Source of the DNA: Tiliqua scincoides | Taxonomy: Eukaryota > Chordata > Lepidosauria > Squamata > Scincidae | Length of the DNA: 64,000 bases | Reading direction: 5' to 3' | Assembly (NCBI RefSeq): GCF_035046505.1 | Contig: NC_089827.1 | Span: 61,508,856-61,572,855 of the forward strand | Part shown: positions 54,261 to 64,000 of the stretch, in pieces | Layout: every line of letters begins with the position of its first letter | Numbering within the stretch: the stretch's first letter is position 1 | The notes under the pieces: generated by a model | The model's database searches: none | Told to the model about the DNA's origin: nothing | The model's input: only the letters and a program-made list of their open reading frames with translations | Position numbers and translations under genes: made by a program

Positions 54261-55399
54261 GTTGTTTAAGGGTATAAAATAGTAGCCTAGTTTAACTATG
54301 GAATGAACCATTCTATTCTTCCCTTCATCCCCTAATAAACTAGCACTGTTCTCTAAAACAGGACATTGATTTGCTTCCTCTGCTGGTTATTTTGGTATAT
54401 CAGAGCAAATTGACCATCAAGCTAAAGTCCACATTGCTGCCCTTCAAGGAATGGAGCAAGCTAATCACTAATCCACAGTAGCTCTGCAAACATGCCCTTA
54501 AAATTGTGTCCTAAGACAGTAGTAGTTTGGACTTCTAACTTCTGCTTAAGAAAAGCAAGGTCTGCTTATTTACCCTGTTGGAAGGCACCAGGGTAGATTG
54601 CTGGAGAGCTGGCCCTACTAATCAAATCATAGGGTTCTTTATAGAGAACCACAAAGTTCTCAATTTTCACTCCTCAAAGGCATTAAGTCCAGACCGAGCT
54701 AATAATCATTGGACAGATAGGTTGCTTAAGATTATCAATTTCAATGCAGCCCTATTATTGTCCAGCACTACAGTGCTTCAGCCCCACAAAGCAGAAGATC
54801 TGCTCACAAGGACAAAGATATTCCTATGGGAGCTTGGAACATGGAAACTTGGAGCTTGCATGTTCCAAGCAGAGGTTTCTTAACCTTTTTACTATTACAG
54901 ACCCCCAATAGATTGCCCAATATTTCCCCATACCCCTTTTGCCAGACTGTCAAAATCATCATCATCACCAACCCTTGGCTACCGGTATAACCATTAACTA
55001 CCAGTATGACTTCAAAAGATGTCAATAGCTTGATTTTACTTTACGTACAGAGAGCCAGAAACAGAACAATTTGTATTGACACTGATGATAGTTAATCTAA
55101 TCCAACAAAAAAATTTTTAAAAATTGTTCAGAGATCAAGCCCCATACCCCCAACATTTGGTTCCCATACCCCAAAGGGACCCACAAGCTCTTTTTGCAGG
55201 ACTACTCAACACCAGTGTTCACTCTTTTATTTGCAGTCCGTTACTCATTTGAGAAGATTCCCTGCCTCTGGACTAGGCTCAAGTTCTCAAAAATCCTTCA
55301 ATACAAGGAAGTGAAAACAATAGGCCCTGTATTACAATTCTTTGGCCTGAGTCCCTACACAGAAGTTTCTTAAGGCTACAGAAGCAAAACACACAGCAA
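54261..55399. other. Intergenic DNA between CYREN and WDR91
   Basis: A MITE-like segment may start at 54875 (cagaggtttcttaacctttt) and end by 55215. Otherwise nothing is recognised. Confidence 0.35.
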
Positions 55400-55807
55400 A
55401 TGCAGACAAACATTTTCTTTTAATAAGAGACAAGGCAGACAGCACAAAATACTGTTAGGTTTGCACAGGAATTTTTTTTTTTAAGTTGGAACTATTGCAA
55501 ATCTGCTTTCCCCCCTTGGCACAATCCTGGATGTTTATGGCCATGTGCTACTGAGGGCCCAGGGAAAGAGGGGACAGGTCCTCACTAGAAAGAACGTAGT
55601 GATCTCAGTGCATATCTGCTAAGAGCATGAGTCATTTTGGGGAGCTGCTGTAACAGACGCTACTTGGCAGTGGTTTGGCATCAACATCTAATCTCGGAGG
55701 GGTTGGAACTCTCTTCTCCCAAGTATGTTTGATCTAAGTGGCTAATACTGATCTTTTTTTAAACAAAAAAATCAACATCTTGTTCTTTCCCAGCTGCACA
55801 GTTCCAT
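55400..55807 (-). other. WDR91: WDR91 3' untranslated region (probable)
   Basis: Non-coding sequence to a minus-strand ATTAAA at 55424-55419. The true cleavage site is not visible. Confidence 0.45.
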
Positions 55808-55972
55808 TTAAGACTTCTGTGCAAGCAAAGTGGTTAGTTTGATCTTCCCATCCATGGAAGCTGTGAGGCAGGTTCCACAATCCATAGCTGTGCACCAGTC
55901 CACTGTGACCACTGGGGCCCTGTGTCCTCCCAAAGAAAGGCAGCTTTCCAGTACTTTCTCATTGCCGCTCAG
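55808..55972 (-). CDS. WDR91: WDR91 last coding exon
   Basis: A 165-nt coding part from [13 protein letters not shown] to [12 protein letters not shown] and TAA, following the acceptor ctctttcag. Confidence 0.96.
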   Translation of the reverse strand: MSGNEKVLESCLSLGGHRAPVVTVDWCTAMDCGTCLTASMDGKIKLTTLLAQKS

Positions 55973-58900
55973 CTGAAAGAGAGAAAAGAGACATGCATCA
56001 AAGCTGGAGAAAATGCCGATTTCCTCTGATTCTTAAGGGTTTACAACAATCTAACCCTGTTTTAACTACAACAATGTACTGTAGTCCTGCCCCCACCACC
56101 CCAGAAGTGGTGAGATTTGGGGTAGCAAAACACCTTAGCAGTCATTTTTATTAAAGTGTGAAATCTTCTGTGGGCTCTCACAGACCAAGCCTATGCATGT
56201 CTACTCAGAAGTAAGTCCTATTAGTCATTAGGGCTTACTCCCAGGAAAGTGTGGATAGGATTGGGCTGTCAGTCTCACACCAATCCTATGAAACAAGTCA
56301 TTACCACCCTTATAGTGTTAAAATATCCAGATAAAGACACAAAACGCCACACTTTGGTGTTTTGATATAGTTTCCAGAAATTAAAATAGATTACTTTTCC
56401 AGTAAGAAATATGGCTGCATCTGCTGATACTATATCACCTATCTAATACATTTTTAAGTGGTTATAATTAATATATATTGATATAATTAATATCCTTGGA
56501 ATAAAAACACAACACCATAATTTGCTATTTTAAATCAAGAAATTTTGGGAAAAATATCACCAAAAAACATCCCCCCCCCGGGTCATTATTATTTATGTTG
56601 TACACAAACTACAACGAAGCTGGGATTTGAACTCGGGTTCTGGAGAGTCCATGTCCAAGTTTAATACTTTACACCCATGCGCTACAATAGCTCCAAGAAA
56701 GATGTTCAGTCTTCAACTGTTAATATAGTAACAGAGAGCAGTTTATAAGTGATGTATTTCAGGAAGAAAACAAAACAAAAATACCAGAGAAACTCAGAAC
56801 AATGCAGCTGTATTTAAGAGAGCCTATGTCTGGCAGAAGCCTGTATAACTAATAACAGCAAGACCCAGTTCCAGCCATTTGGATGTCAAGAGAAGCACGA
56901 AGTTCCCTTGTACCAATGCAAGATTTGTTTGATATTTCAGCAGAGACTAAAACTCCCTGGGCATTAAGAAAACAAAAGGAGGCTATATACAGGTCTCTCA
57001 CAGTGGCACTTTGTTCCTCTCTTGTAACCATGGAGAGAGCACACAAGACTCAAGCCTATCCAGAACTTTGCTCCCAACTGTGAGATAAGTGCCTCTTACA
57101 TTTTACCATGAGGGAATCAAAAGAACAACACTTTAAGTTGAGGGTAGCTACAATTCACTTTTTCCATTTGTTGCTTGTTTATTTTTGCAAGCATAAATGA
57201 TACTCCACATTGCGTTGGTTTTCTGGGTCTATGTTGCTTAAATTTATTCTATATAATTTAAGATTGATACAAATGTATAAATATGTTATTTATTTATTTA
57301 TTTATTAAGCCTCCTCGAGGCTTCTGAAAGGCACTTCTAGTTTTGACAAAAAAACTTCTGTTTTGTAAGAATAATGATGACTTGTCATCTTAAATTTTTA
57401 ATTTTAAAAAGATCAATCAATTGTAGTTATCCAATTATATGGTGAAACCAAATATGTATGTATATCTGCAAAGATTAACTCTCTACTTGAATTCATTTTG
57501 ATTTCTTATTTTAAAATATTGTTTTAAAACAAAGAAAAAGAAAAATGACTGCTTTGCAGTACATTCTAGATCAACTTCATCTCAGAGGAAATCTATTTGT
57601 TAACATTTAACACTTTTAAAAATGCATTTGGTAGAAAACCAATTTGAGAAATGTTCCATTGATTTAGTTCATACGTAGTGTCATCCTGTTTTAAACATAA
57701 GCACTTAAAATCTTAAGTCACTAGAAACAATACAAAGTCTTTCAAATAGAAGCATACTACCTGTAGCATAATGTGGGGACAATGGCAAATTTTTCTGAAG
57801 TAAAATTAACTGACCACTGCTAAATTTGTATATGCTATACTGGCAACAACCATGGATTTAGAAGACATGCAATGTGACCCCAAGTACTCTGACTCAGAAA
57901 TAAAACACAACAAATTTCTAATAGTGCATTTAGGTGTATAGGTACATTATAAACCTGCAATTATCTGTCCTGACTCCCCAGCCCTCAATGAGAATTCTAG
58001 GAATTATAATTTTGCAAGTGTTTCAAGAATTATGTTGGTTCCTAAGCCTTGTCTTCAGCATGTCAGTTTTAGGGGTGTCCTTTGCAGAGGTAAGCCATGA
58101 CATTCAAACAGTTTAGAAGTTTGTGGTGTAGACCAACTTCTAATCTCACTCTGCCCTCAATCCTCTGCTCTAAGCAAGACAGCGGCCTTTCCCTTTCCCT
58201 CCAGAGCGCTGCAAAAAAAAAGACTTGGTAGGCCTTTGATCCACATACATCAACTAGATGGATGGAAATCAATTCTACAGCTGTTGCCTCAGCAGCGACT
58301 GAAAAATCCCTTTGCTTGAATTCTTAGGTGCTGCTTTAGCGTCCGCCTCTTGGAAGTGCCGAGACCGCATCTGCCATTCCTAATATCTTTAGGTCCCATT
58401 ACCTTGTAGATGACTCCCCCAGTGGAAGAGCAGGTGAGCATGTAGTTCCCCTCCGAGTCAAATGCAAAGAGCCTTCCACGTGGGAACTGGACTTGCTTGT
58501 ATCCACTGTAGCCAGACAACACAAAGGGGCCGGTGGCATCTCTGGGGAGGGCATACGCAGATACCTTGGAGCCACTTTTGTGAATGTTCCATTGAATAAA
58601 CTAGGAGGGCACAAGAGATTCTAGTTAGGTGCAGAAAGGAACATGCCTGCCCTTTTCTCTGCTCTGCAAGGGCACCCACAGCTGCAGAAACAAGAGTTGT
58701 GGAGGCAGCCAGTGCAGTTGCTTCCCTTCAGGCCATCCGCCTACTTCCAAAAGGAGCTATGGCCCCACTGGACCACCATGCAACTGGGTCTCAATGCACA
58801 ATCCAAGGGTCTTCCTAGTGCCTACCTTCCCATCTTCTCCAATGCTGTAAACAGTATTCTCATCATAGCTGAATTCAACAGAATACACTTCCCCATCATG

Positions 58901-60812
58901 GGCCTTCCAACTCATGGCACATTCATGCTGCTGCATATCTGAGGAAGAGAGAAGGGTTTTGTGTTTTGTTTTGTTTTTGCATTGTCTTCACTGCACGTGA
59001 AGGGGAAAGCATACAAAAGGCTCCAACAATGGACATGGTTTTCCCCCTGCCCATTTTATCTTCACAATAACCCTGTGAGCTAGGTTAAGGTAGAAGATAC
59101 TGACCAGTTCAATGTCACCCCTGGCTTTGTTTCATGGCTAAGGGGGATCTGATCCCAGGTCATAAATACAGTATTTCTTATAGTGCAATCCCATGCATGT
59201 TTACTCTGAAATAAGTCTCACTCTGCTCATTGGGCTTACTCTCTTGTAATTGTGTTTAGGATTGGAGCCTTAACCACTTCTCTGCATAGCATAACTCAAG
59301 ATGATGTACATCATAAGGCTTTTGAGATTCCCCCAAAACATTTAACAAGGCACTACTTGCCCATTTTCAAGCATATACCCACAGCCAAAAGGACTAGGAT
59401 CTTATTCTCATTTAAATCCAAGCTGATTTTCCCAGGATGCTTGTATTCCACCCACTACCTTTTTCCATGTCCCCAATCATAGCACAATCATAGCACATAG
59501 CACCCAATCATAGCACATAGCAAGACAATCAAAGTGTCTTGCAAACAACACTTGTTTGTTCATTTACACCAGACTCCAGGAAGGGGATGAATTAGTTATC
59601 CCCCAAAACCAAAATGAACACATATGTATAGCCAATTCTAGTGAACATGATTTCTACTTGGAGACAAGGTGCTTCCACTTTCCCCATGACTTCACACTCC
59701 TTTTCTGACTCCAAACCCACTCACAAACCCTGACCGGACAAGGAAGCAAGAAAACAAAACTGGTACTGATGCCCAGAGAGATGCTATCGCTTCCCATCCA
59801 CCTGGAGGACATCCATCTATGTGAAGCAGACACCACACTCAGTGGCCCATGAAGTCTGACTGGTTGCTCTAGAACAGAGGTTCTCAAACTCCTACCAGGG
59901 CATAGGGAACCTCATAAGTCTCTGTGAGGGCGGGGTGGGAGCAAGGGGAGAAGCCCTGATAGCACGCAGCGATTGCAGCACCAAAGGGTCCCAGCAGTAT
60001 TTGAGTGTACCTGGGGGATTGCTAAAGTATCCACGAAGGTCCTAGAGGCTTGCAACCCCTCCATGTAGCTGCACAGAGCTTTGATGGCCAAACGGAACTC
60101 ACTTCCTGTTTGCGTGAGTGACCTCTGCTGGGTGATCAGATTTTTGTGCAGCAGCACGGAAGGGCTGTGAGCCTCCAGGACCCTTGCGGACGCTTCAGCA
60201 GCCCCCCCCCCCGTACACTCAAATATTGCTGGGACCCCACGGCACCACAATTGCTGCAGCGCTGTCAGGGATCCTATTACTGGGCCACTTCCCTTAAGGG
60301 GGAATGGGCCAGTTCACATGCTCAATGATGGGTCATGACCCACAGTTTGGGAACTACTGCTCTAGTAGGCATTAAACCAAAAGATATGCATGGCTCCATC
60401 CTCCTCAAGGTCTCGTTTACTCACTCATCCTGCCCCACAGCTACCAGAATGAAGGCTTTGATTATTTGGGTCGTGGGGGTGGGATGGGACAGAAGAGGTC
60501 ATACAAATGCAAGCTCCCAGGGTGGGAAGAGCCCCAGCTGCCAACTGCTCCCCCAAATAGTGGTCTTTGTGCCATTCCTCCAGATGTCTTGCAACATTCC
60601 CAAGGTGGAGGATGTCCCACAGTGGGAGGGCATAAATATATAGGCTGAACAAAGAAAGCTATTATGCTCTAGGAACCCAAGCTTTAGCAGGCTTTGACTT
60701 TACCAAAGAGACGAATTATGCCATCTGCTGCTCCAGTGACCAGCAGATTCCCATTGTGGTTGAAGGCTGTGCAGTTTATAGCAATGGGCTCAGGTTCAAG
60801 TGAAAACTGGAG
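55808..60812 (-). CDS. WDR91: WDR91, C-terminal WD40 part, last 4 coding exons
   Basis: Minus-strand coding exons are 60812-60704, 58938-58826, 58600-58403 and 55972-55808, giving 194 residues plus TAA (55810-55808). The sequence is almost that of human WDR91: [20 protein letters not shown], then [40 protein letters not shown] and [20 protein letters not shown]. These are the last WD40 blades. WDR91 is a Rab7 effector on endosomes that, with WDR81, restrains the Beclin-1 PI3-kinase complex during early-to-late endosome conversion. The upstream exons (LisH part and earlier blades) lie right of the window; I looked for the preceding exon (LLLWDTKT-like) in 60813-64000 and did not find it. Confidence 0.97.
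56187..56272. repeat. Short palindromic-ended repeat (TACTCAGAAGTAAGTC family)
   Basis: caagcctatgcatgtctact through ggggcttactcccaggaaag-type text to gtggataggattgggctg. It lies in a WDR91 intron. Confidence 0.6.
56273..58402. other. WDR91 intron, mostly unrecognised
   Basis: AT-rich. It has a short (TTTA)n at 57285-57307. No coding or clear transposon was seen. Confidence 0.45.
58403..58600 (-). CDS. WDR91: WDR91 second-last coding exon
   Basis: A 198-nt exon, phase 0 to 0, from [10 protein letters not shown] to TGGVIYK. The acceptor ctcctag and donor gtaatg are clear. Confidence 0.96.
58826..58938 (-). CDS. WDR91: WDR91 third-last coding exon
   Basis: A 113-nt exon, phase 1 to 0, encoding [20 protein letters not shown] and on to SIGEDGK, a WD40 blade with the typical GH-like AHDGEV turn. 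Confidence 0.96.
59178..59270. repeat. Short palindromic-ended repeat (TACTCAGAAGTAAGTC family)
   Basis: gtgcaatcccatgcatgttt to gtgtttaggattggagcc, in a WDR91 intron. Confidence 0.58.
59875..60359. mobile_element. hAT MITE, 485 bp, 8-bp TSD with one mismatch
   Basis: The ends CAGAGGTTCTCAAAC and GTTTGGGAACTACTG are flanked by CTCTAGAA (59867-59874) and CTCTAGTA (60360-60367). It has a poly-C run at 60203-60212. Confidence 0.75.
60704..60812 (-). CDS. WDR91: WDR91 fourth-last coding exon
   Basis: A 109-nt exon bounded on the minus strand by tgtttcag and gtaaag. It encodes [20 protein letters not shown] and continues to [10 protein letters not shown]; it ends in phase 1. Confidence 0.95.
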
Positions 60813-60965
60813 CTGAAACAGAGAAATTTAAGAGATTATACTGTCCCTCTTCCCCTAGAAGTTCTGTTTGTAAGACAGATACACTCCAAGACGTCAGGTT
60901 GCTCAACCACACTCTTAACATTAACTCCATCTTCTCTCTCCCAGATCTGCACCACAGGGAATCTA

Positions 60966-61640
60966 TGGTAAGGCCACACCTGGAGTATTGTGTCCAGTTC
61001 TGGTCGCCTCATCTCAAAAAAGACATAGTGGAAATGGAAAAGGTGCAAAAGAGAGCGACTAAGATGATTACGGGGCTGGGGCACCTTCCTTATGAGGAAA
61101 GGCTACTGCGTTTGGGCCTCTTCAGCCTAGAAAAGAGACGCTTGAGGGGGGACATGATTGAGACATACAAAATTATGCAGGGGATGGACAGAGTGGATAG
61201 GGAGATGCTCTTTACACTCTCACATAATACCAGAACCAGGGGACATCCACTAAAATTGAGTGTTGGGCGGGTTAGGACAGACAAAAGAAAATATTTCGTT
61301 ACTCAGCGTGTGGTCGGTCTGTGGAACTCCTTGCCACAGGATGTGGTGCTGGCATCTAGCCTAGACGCCTTTAAAAGGGGATTGGACAAGCTTCTGGAGG
61401 AAAAATCCATTATGGGGTACAAGCCATTATGGGGTACAAGCCATGATGAAACAGGGGCGCAACCTCCTGATTTTAGAAATGGGCTATGTCAGAATGCCAG
61501 ATGCAAGGGAGGGCACCAGGATGAGGTCTTTTGTTATCTGGTGTGCTCCTGGGGCATTTGGTGGGCCGCTGTGAGATACAGGAAGCTGGACTAGATGGGC
61601 CTATGGCCTGATCCAGTGGGGCTGTTCTTATGTTCTTATG
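60966..61640 (+). mobile_element. CR1 LINE 3' end, 5'-truncated
   Basis: Plus-strand coding of the CR1 C-terminus is open for about 200 codons (VRPHLEYCVQFWSPHLKKDI, then NTRTRGHPLKL). The 3' UTR ends gttcttatgttcttatg. It is close in sequence to the CR1 at 19645-26804. It sits in a WDR91 intron, antisense to the gene, and contains a 16-bp local duplication (tatggggtacaagcca at 61411-61442). Confidence 0.88.
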
Positions 61641-62049
61641 TAAGAAATGTTGAACATCGTGGCCCATCTGTGCCCTCAGTGGTCTCTCAGGCTTTCCACC
61701 ACTGAAGGACGAGAATTGTTTCCCACCAGGTACAAGATTAAATATAGCTACTTCTGGTTAGAGGATATCCTTCCTTATGCTCATGTGTGTCCTTTTTCCA
61801 AGCATTACTCCTTTCCAAAATAAAAGATATATATCACAAACTACTTCATGCACCAAAAGCTGTGGCTGCCCCTTTTCAAAAATTCCACAGTTCAGGAACG
61901 AAGAACAGACATGTTCTATCTTTACCCCATTATTTTAGGGCCAAACTAGATGCGACATTAAATATGTGCTGTTCAGTATGGCAGTTATTTTTACTGTTAA
62001 GCAGCAGCTGTACAGGGGCCTGATCTGGATCGGGACTCTGGTGTATAAT

Positions 62050-62330
62050 GGTAAAAGTAAGAATACAAGAAAAGCCTACTGGATTGAACCAGAGGCCCAT
62101 CTAGTCCAGCATCCTTGTAAGCCAGGTTGCAGGAAACAGATGCCTCTGGGAAGTCTGCAGTGCTCTCCTGCCATCACTCCCTAGCAACTGGTATTTAGAG
62201 GCTTGTTGCCTCTGCACCTGAGAGTAGCATATATCCAACATGACCAGTCACCATTTGCCACTACCACACTCTCAAGGACCTTCAGCAGTTTCAAGGGGAG
62301 GATTTTTGAGTAGGAAAACTGCATAGAGGT
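62050..62330 (-). mobile_element. Old CR1 3' fragment
   Basis: aagcctactggattgaacca, then ggcccatctagtccagcatc and ctgcagtgctctcctgccat, are the reverse of a CR1 3' end of an older subfamily, as at 53930-54250. Confidence 0.65.
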
Positions 62331-62953
62331 GAAGGTTAAACCACTACCTCCATTCTTGATTGGGCCACCATATGGCTGCTGCAAAAATATAAATGCCACT
62401 AACTGGACAGCAACATGTTTAACATATCTAGTTTGGCACCTATTTTTTTTTTCCATCAGCAGAAGTAAACTTCCAAGAACTCTCCTTTGGCTACTGGTAG
62501 CAGCACTCGCAACTTGTCTGAGATGGACGGGCAAGATCGTCACCACTACCACTGATGTTCAAGGCCACATTCAAGTCAAGGGGCCAGGATAAAACCACTA
62601 AGGGTGGAAGGAGGAGTGAGAGGGCACAGGTGGGAGAGAGAACATGGTGGGAAAATGCAACTGGACAGATGGCAAGACAGGAGCCAGCAACCGACAAGGG
62701 CAGAGCATGAACTGTGTAAATGGGAGGAGGAAAATAAAAAATACTCCCAGCAACTTTCCAGATGGAAGACAACACAATTCCGCTTGAGAGTTTGGACACT
62801 TTAATAAAGTGACCACAGTTGCAGGAGCTGCTTTGCTGTTCACTAGCACAGTTCAATATATTCGCACCTGGAATGCTGCAACATTCCATCAGTGTGTTTT
62901 GTTTTTGTTAAAGTGAGAGAAAGTGAGGGGGGGAATATCAAGAACAATACAGT
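62331..62953. other. WDR91 intron, nothing recognised
   Basis: Unique-looking DNA before the LINE copy. No exon of WDR91 could be found here. Confidence 0.45.
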
Positions 62954-64000
62954 ATCAGACGGAAAGCTCTTCAACCTCTCCAGGTTGAGAGCAAAGTCCA
63001 AAGTCCAGCTGAAATGTCTGCGTGACTTCCTCTCTGCCGACGATGCAGCTGTCACTACCCACTCTGCCAAAGATCTCCAGCAGCTCATGGATCGTTTTAG
63101 CAAAGCCTGCCAAGATTTTGGACTGACAATCAGCCTGAAGAAAACACAGGTCATGGTTCAGGATGTGGACTCACCTCCCTGCATTACAATCTCTGCGCAT
63201 GAACTGGAGGTTGTCCATGACTTTGTGTACCTTGGCTCAACGATCTCCGACACTCTTTCTCTCGATACCGAGCTAAACAAGCGCATCGGTAAAGCAGCTA
63301 CCACGTTTTCCAGACTCACAAAGAGAGTCTGGTCCAACAAGAAGCTGACGGAACATACCAAGATCCAGGTCTACAGAGCTTGCGTCCTGAGTACACTTCT
63401 GTACTGCAGCGAGTCATGGACTCTTCGCTCACAACAGGAGAGGAAACTGAGCGCTTTCCACATGCGCTGCCTCCGACGCATCCTCGGCATCACCTGGCAG
63501 GACAAAGTTCCAAACAACACAGTCCTGGAACGTGCTGGAATCCCTAGCATGTATTCACTGCTGAAACAGAGACGCCTGCGTTGGCTTGGTCATGTCGTGA
63601 GAATGGATGATGGCCGGATCCCAAAGGATCTCCTCTATGGAGAACTCGTGCAAGGAAAGCGCCCTACAGGTAGACCACAGCTGCGATACAAGGACATCTG
63701 CAAGAGGGATCTGAAGGCCTTAGGGATGGACCTCAACAAGTGGGAAACCCTGGCCTCTGAGCGGCCCGCTTGGAGGCAGGCTGTGCAGCATGGCCTTTCC
63801 CAGTTTGAAGAGACACTTTGCCAACAGTCTGAGGCAAAGAGGCAAAGAAGGAAGGCCCATAGCCAGGGAGACAGACCAGGGACAGACTGCACTTGCTCCC
63901 GGTGTGGAAGGGATTGTCACTCCCGGATTGGCCTTTTCAGCCACACTAGACGCTGTGTCAGAACCACCTTTCAGAGCGCGATACCATAGTCTTTCGAGAC
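62954..64000 (+). mobile_element. Second copy of the finger-tailed LINE, 5'-truncated, cut by the window end
   Basis: Matches 20636-21680 at about 97% by eye. Here the frame is open to 63989 (KVQLKCLRDFLSADDAAVTT, then TFSRLTKRVW, CSRCGRDCHSRIGLFSHTRR) although the 5' two-thirds of the element is missing. The open frame starts in flanking DNA at 62892, which is accidental. The 3' tail runs past base 64000. Confidence 0.88.

Noticed and set aside
60800-61594. 264-codon + strand frame as a host gene
   Set aside because: It is CR1 C-terminal coding preceded by WDR91 intron and exon sequence read on the wrong strand.
62892-62953. Start codon of the 365-codon frame at the right end, as a possible gene
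   Set aside because: The first 20 or so codons are flanking DNA that happens to be in frame with a 5'-truncated LINE.

Overview
The window is vertebrate nuclear DNA. Host coding sequence sits in short exons with GT/AG boundaries separated by kilobase introns, and the rest is mostly transposable-element remains. The repeat mix suggests a sauropsid, most likely a squamate reptile: several generations of CR1 LINEs, L2-like pieces, a tRNA-derived SINE, and very many hAT- and Harbinger-type MITEs. That assignment is inference from repeat types, not from a database match.

Four host genes are recognised by protein similarity from memory. (1) AGBL3 (cytosolic carboxypeptidase 3, + strand): the last eleven coding exons found, 351-30135, with the catalytic part left of the window. 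(2) TMEM140 (+ strand): one complete coding exon, 42567-43166, with a likely 5' non-coding exon in the GC-rich stretch near 36.6-36.9 kb. (3) CYREN (Ku-binding NHEJ regulator, - strand): complete, with coding exons 51090-50969, 48427-48361 and 47719-47477, and a likely 5' non-coding exon near 52.84-53.0 kb. Its first coding exon is masked by longer + strand reading frames. (4) WDR91 (endosomal WD40 protein, - strand): its last four coding exons, 60812-55808, the rest lying right of the window. TMEM140 and CYREN converge. As I remember it, AGBL3, CYREN, TMEM140 and WDR91 are also neighbours on human 7q33, which supports all four calls.

Region by region: 1-30.7 kb is AGBL3 exons and introns packed with elements. 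It includes a nested pile at 18.2-26.8 kb: an old CR1 hit by MITEs, beside a nearly full-length younger CR1 that is itself interrupted by a different LINE (13-bp target duplication) and by a hAT MITE (8-bp duplication). 30.7-36.5 kb is intergenic, with a hAT MITE and an L2-type LINE inside a CR1 fragment. 36.5-45.3 kb holds TMEM140; 46.5-53 kb holds CYREN with an old LINE in an intron; 53.1-54.3 kb is an old LINE relic. 55.4-64 kb is the 3' part of WDR91, with a CR1 3' end in an intron and, at the right edge, a second, nearly identical copy of the LINE that interrupted the young CR1.

The four genes are unrelated in function (tubulin deglutamylation, a small membrane protein, DNA end-joining control, endosome maturation) and share only position. 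I see no novel gene system, CRISPR array, toxin gene or retrovirus-like element. The distinctive content is the layered transposon record: intact target-site duplications, three or more MITE superfamilies and one recently active LINE.
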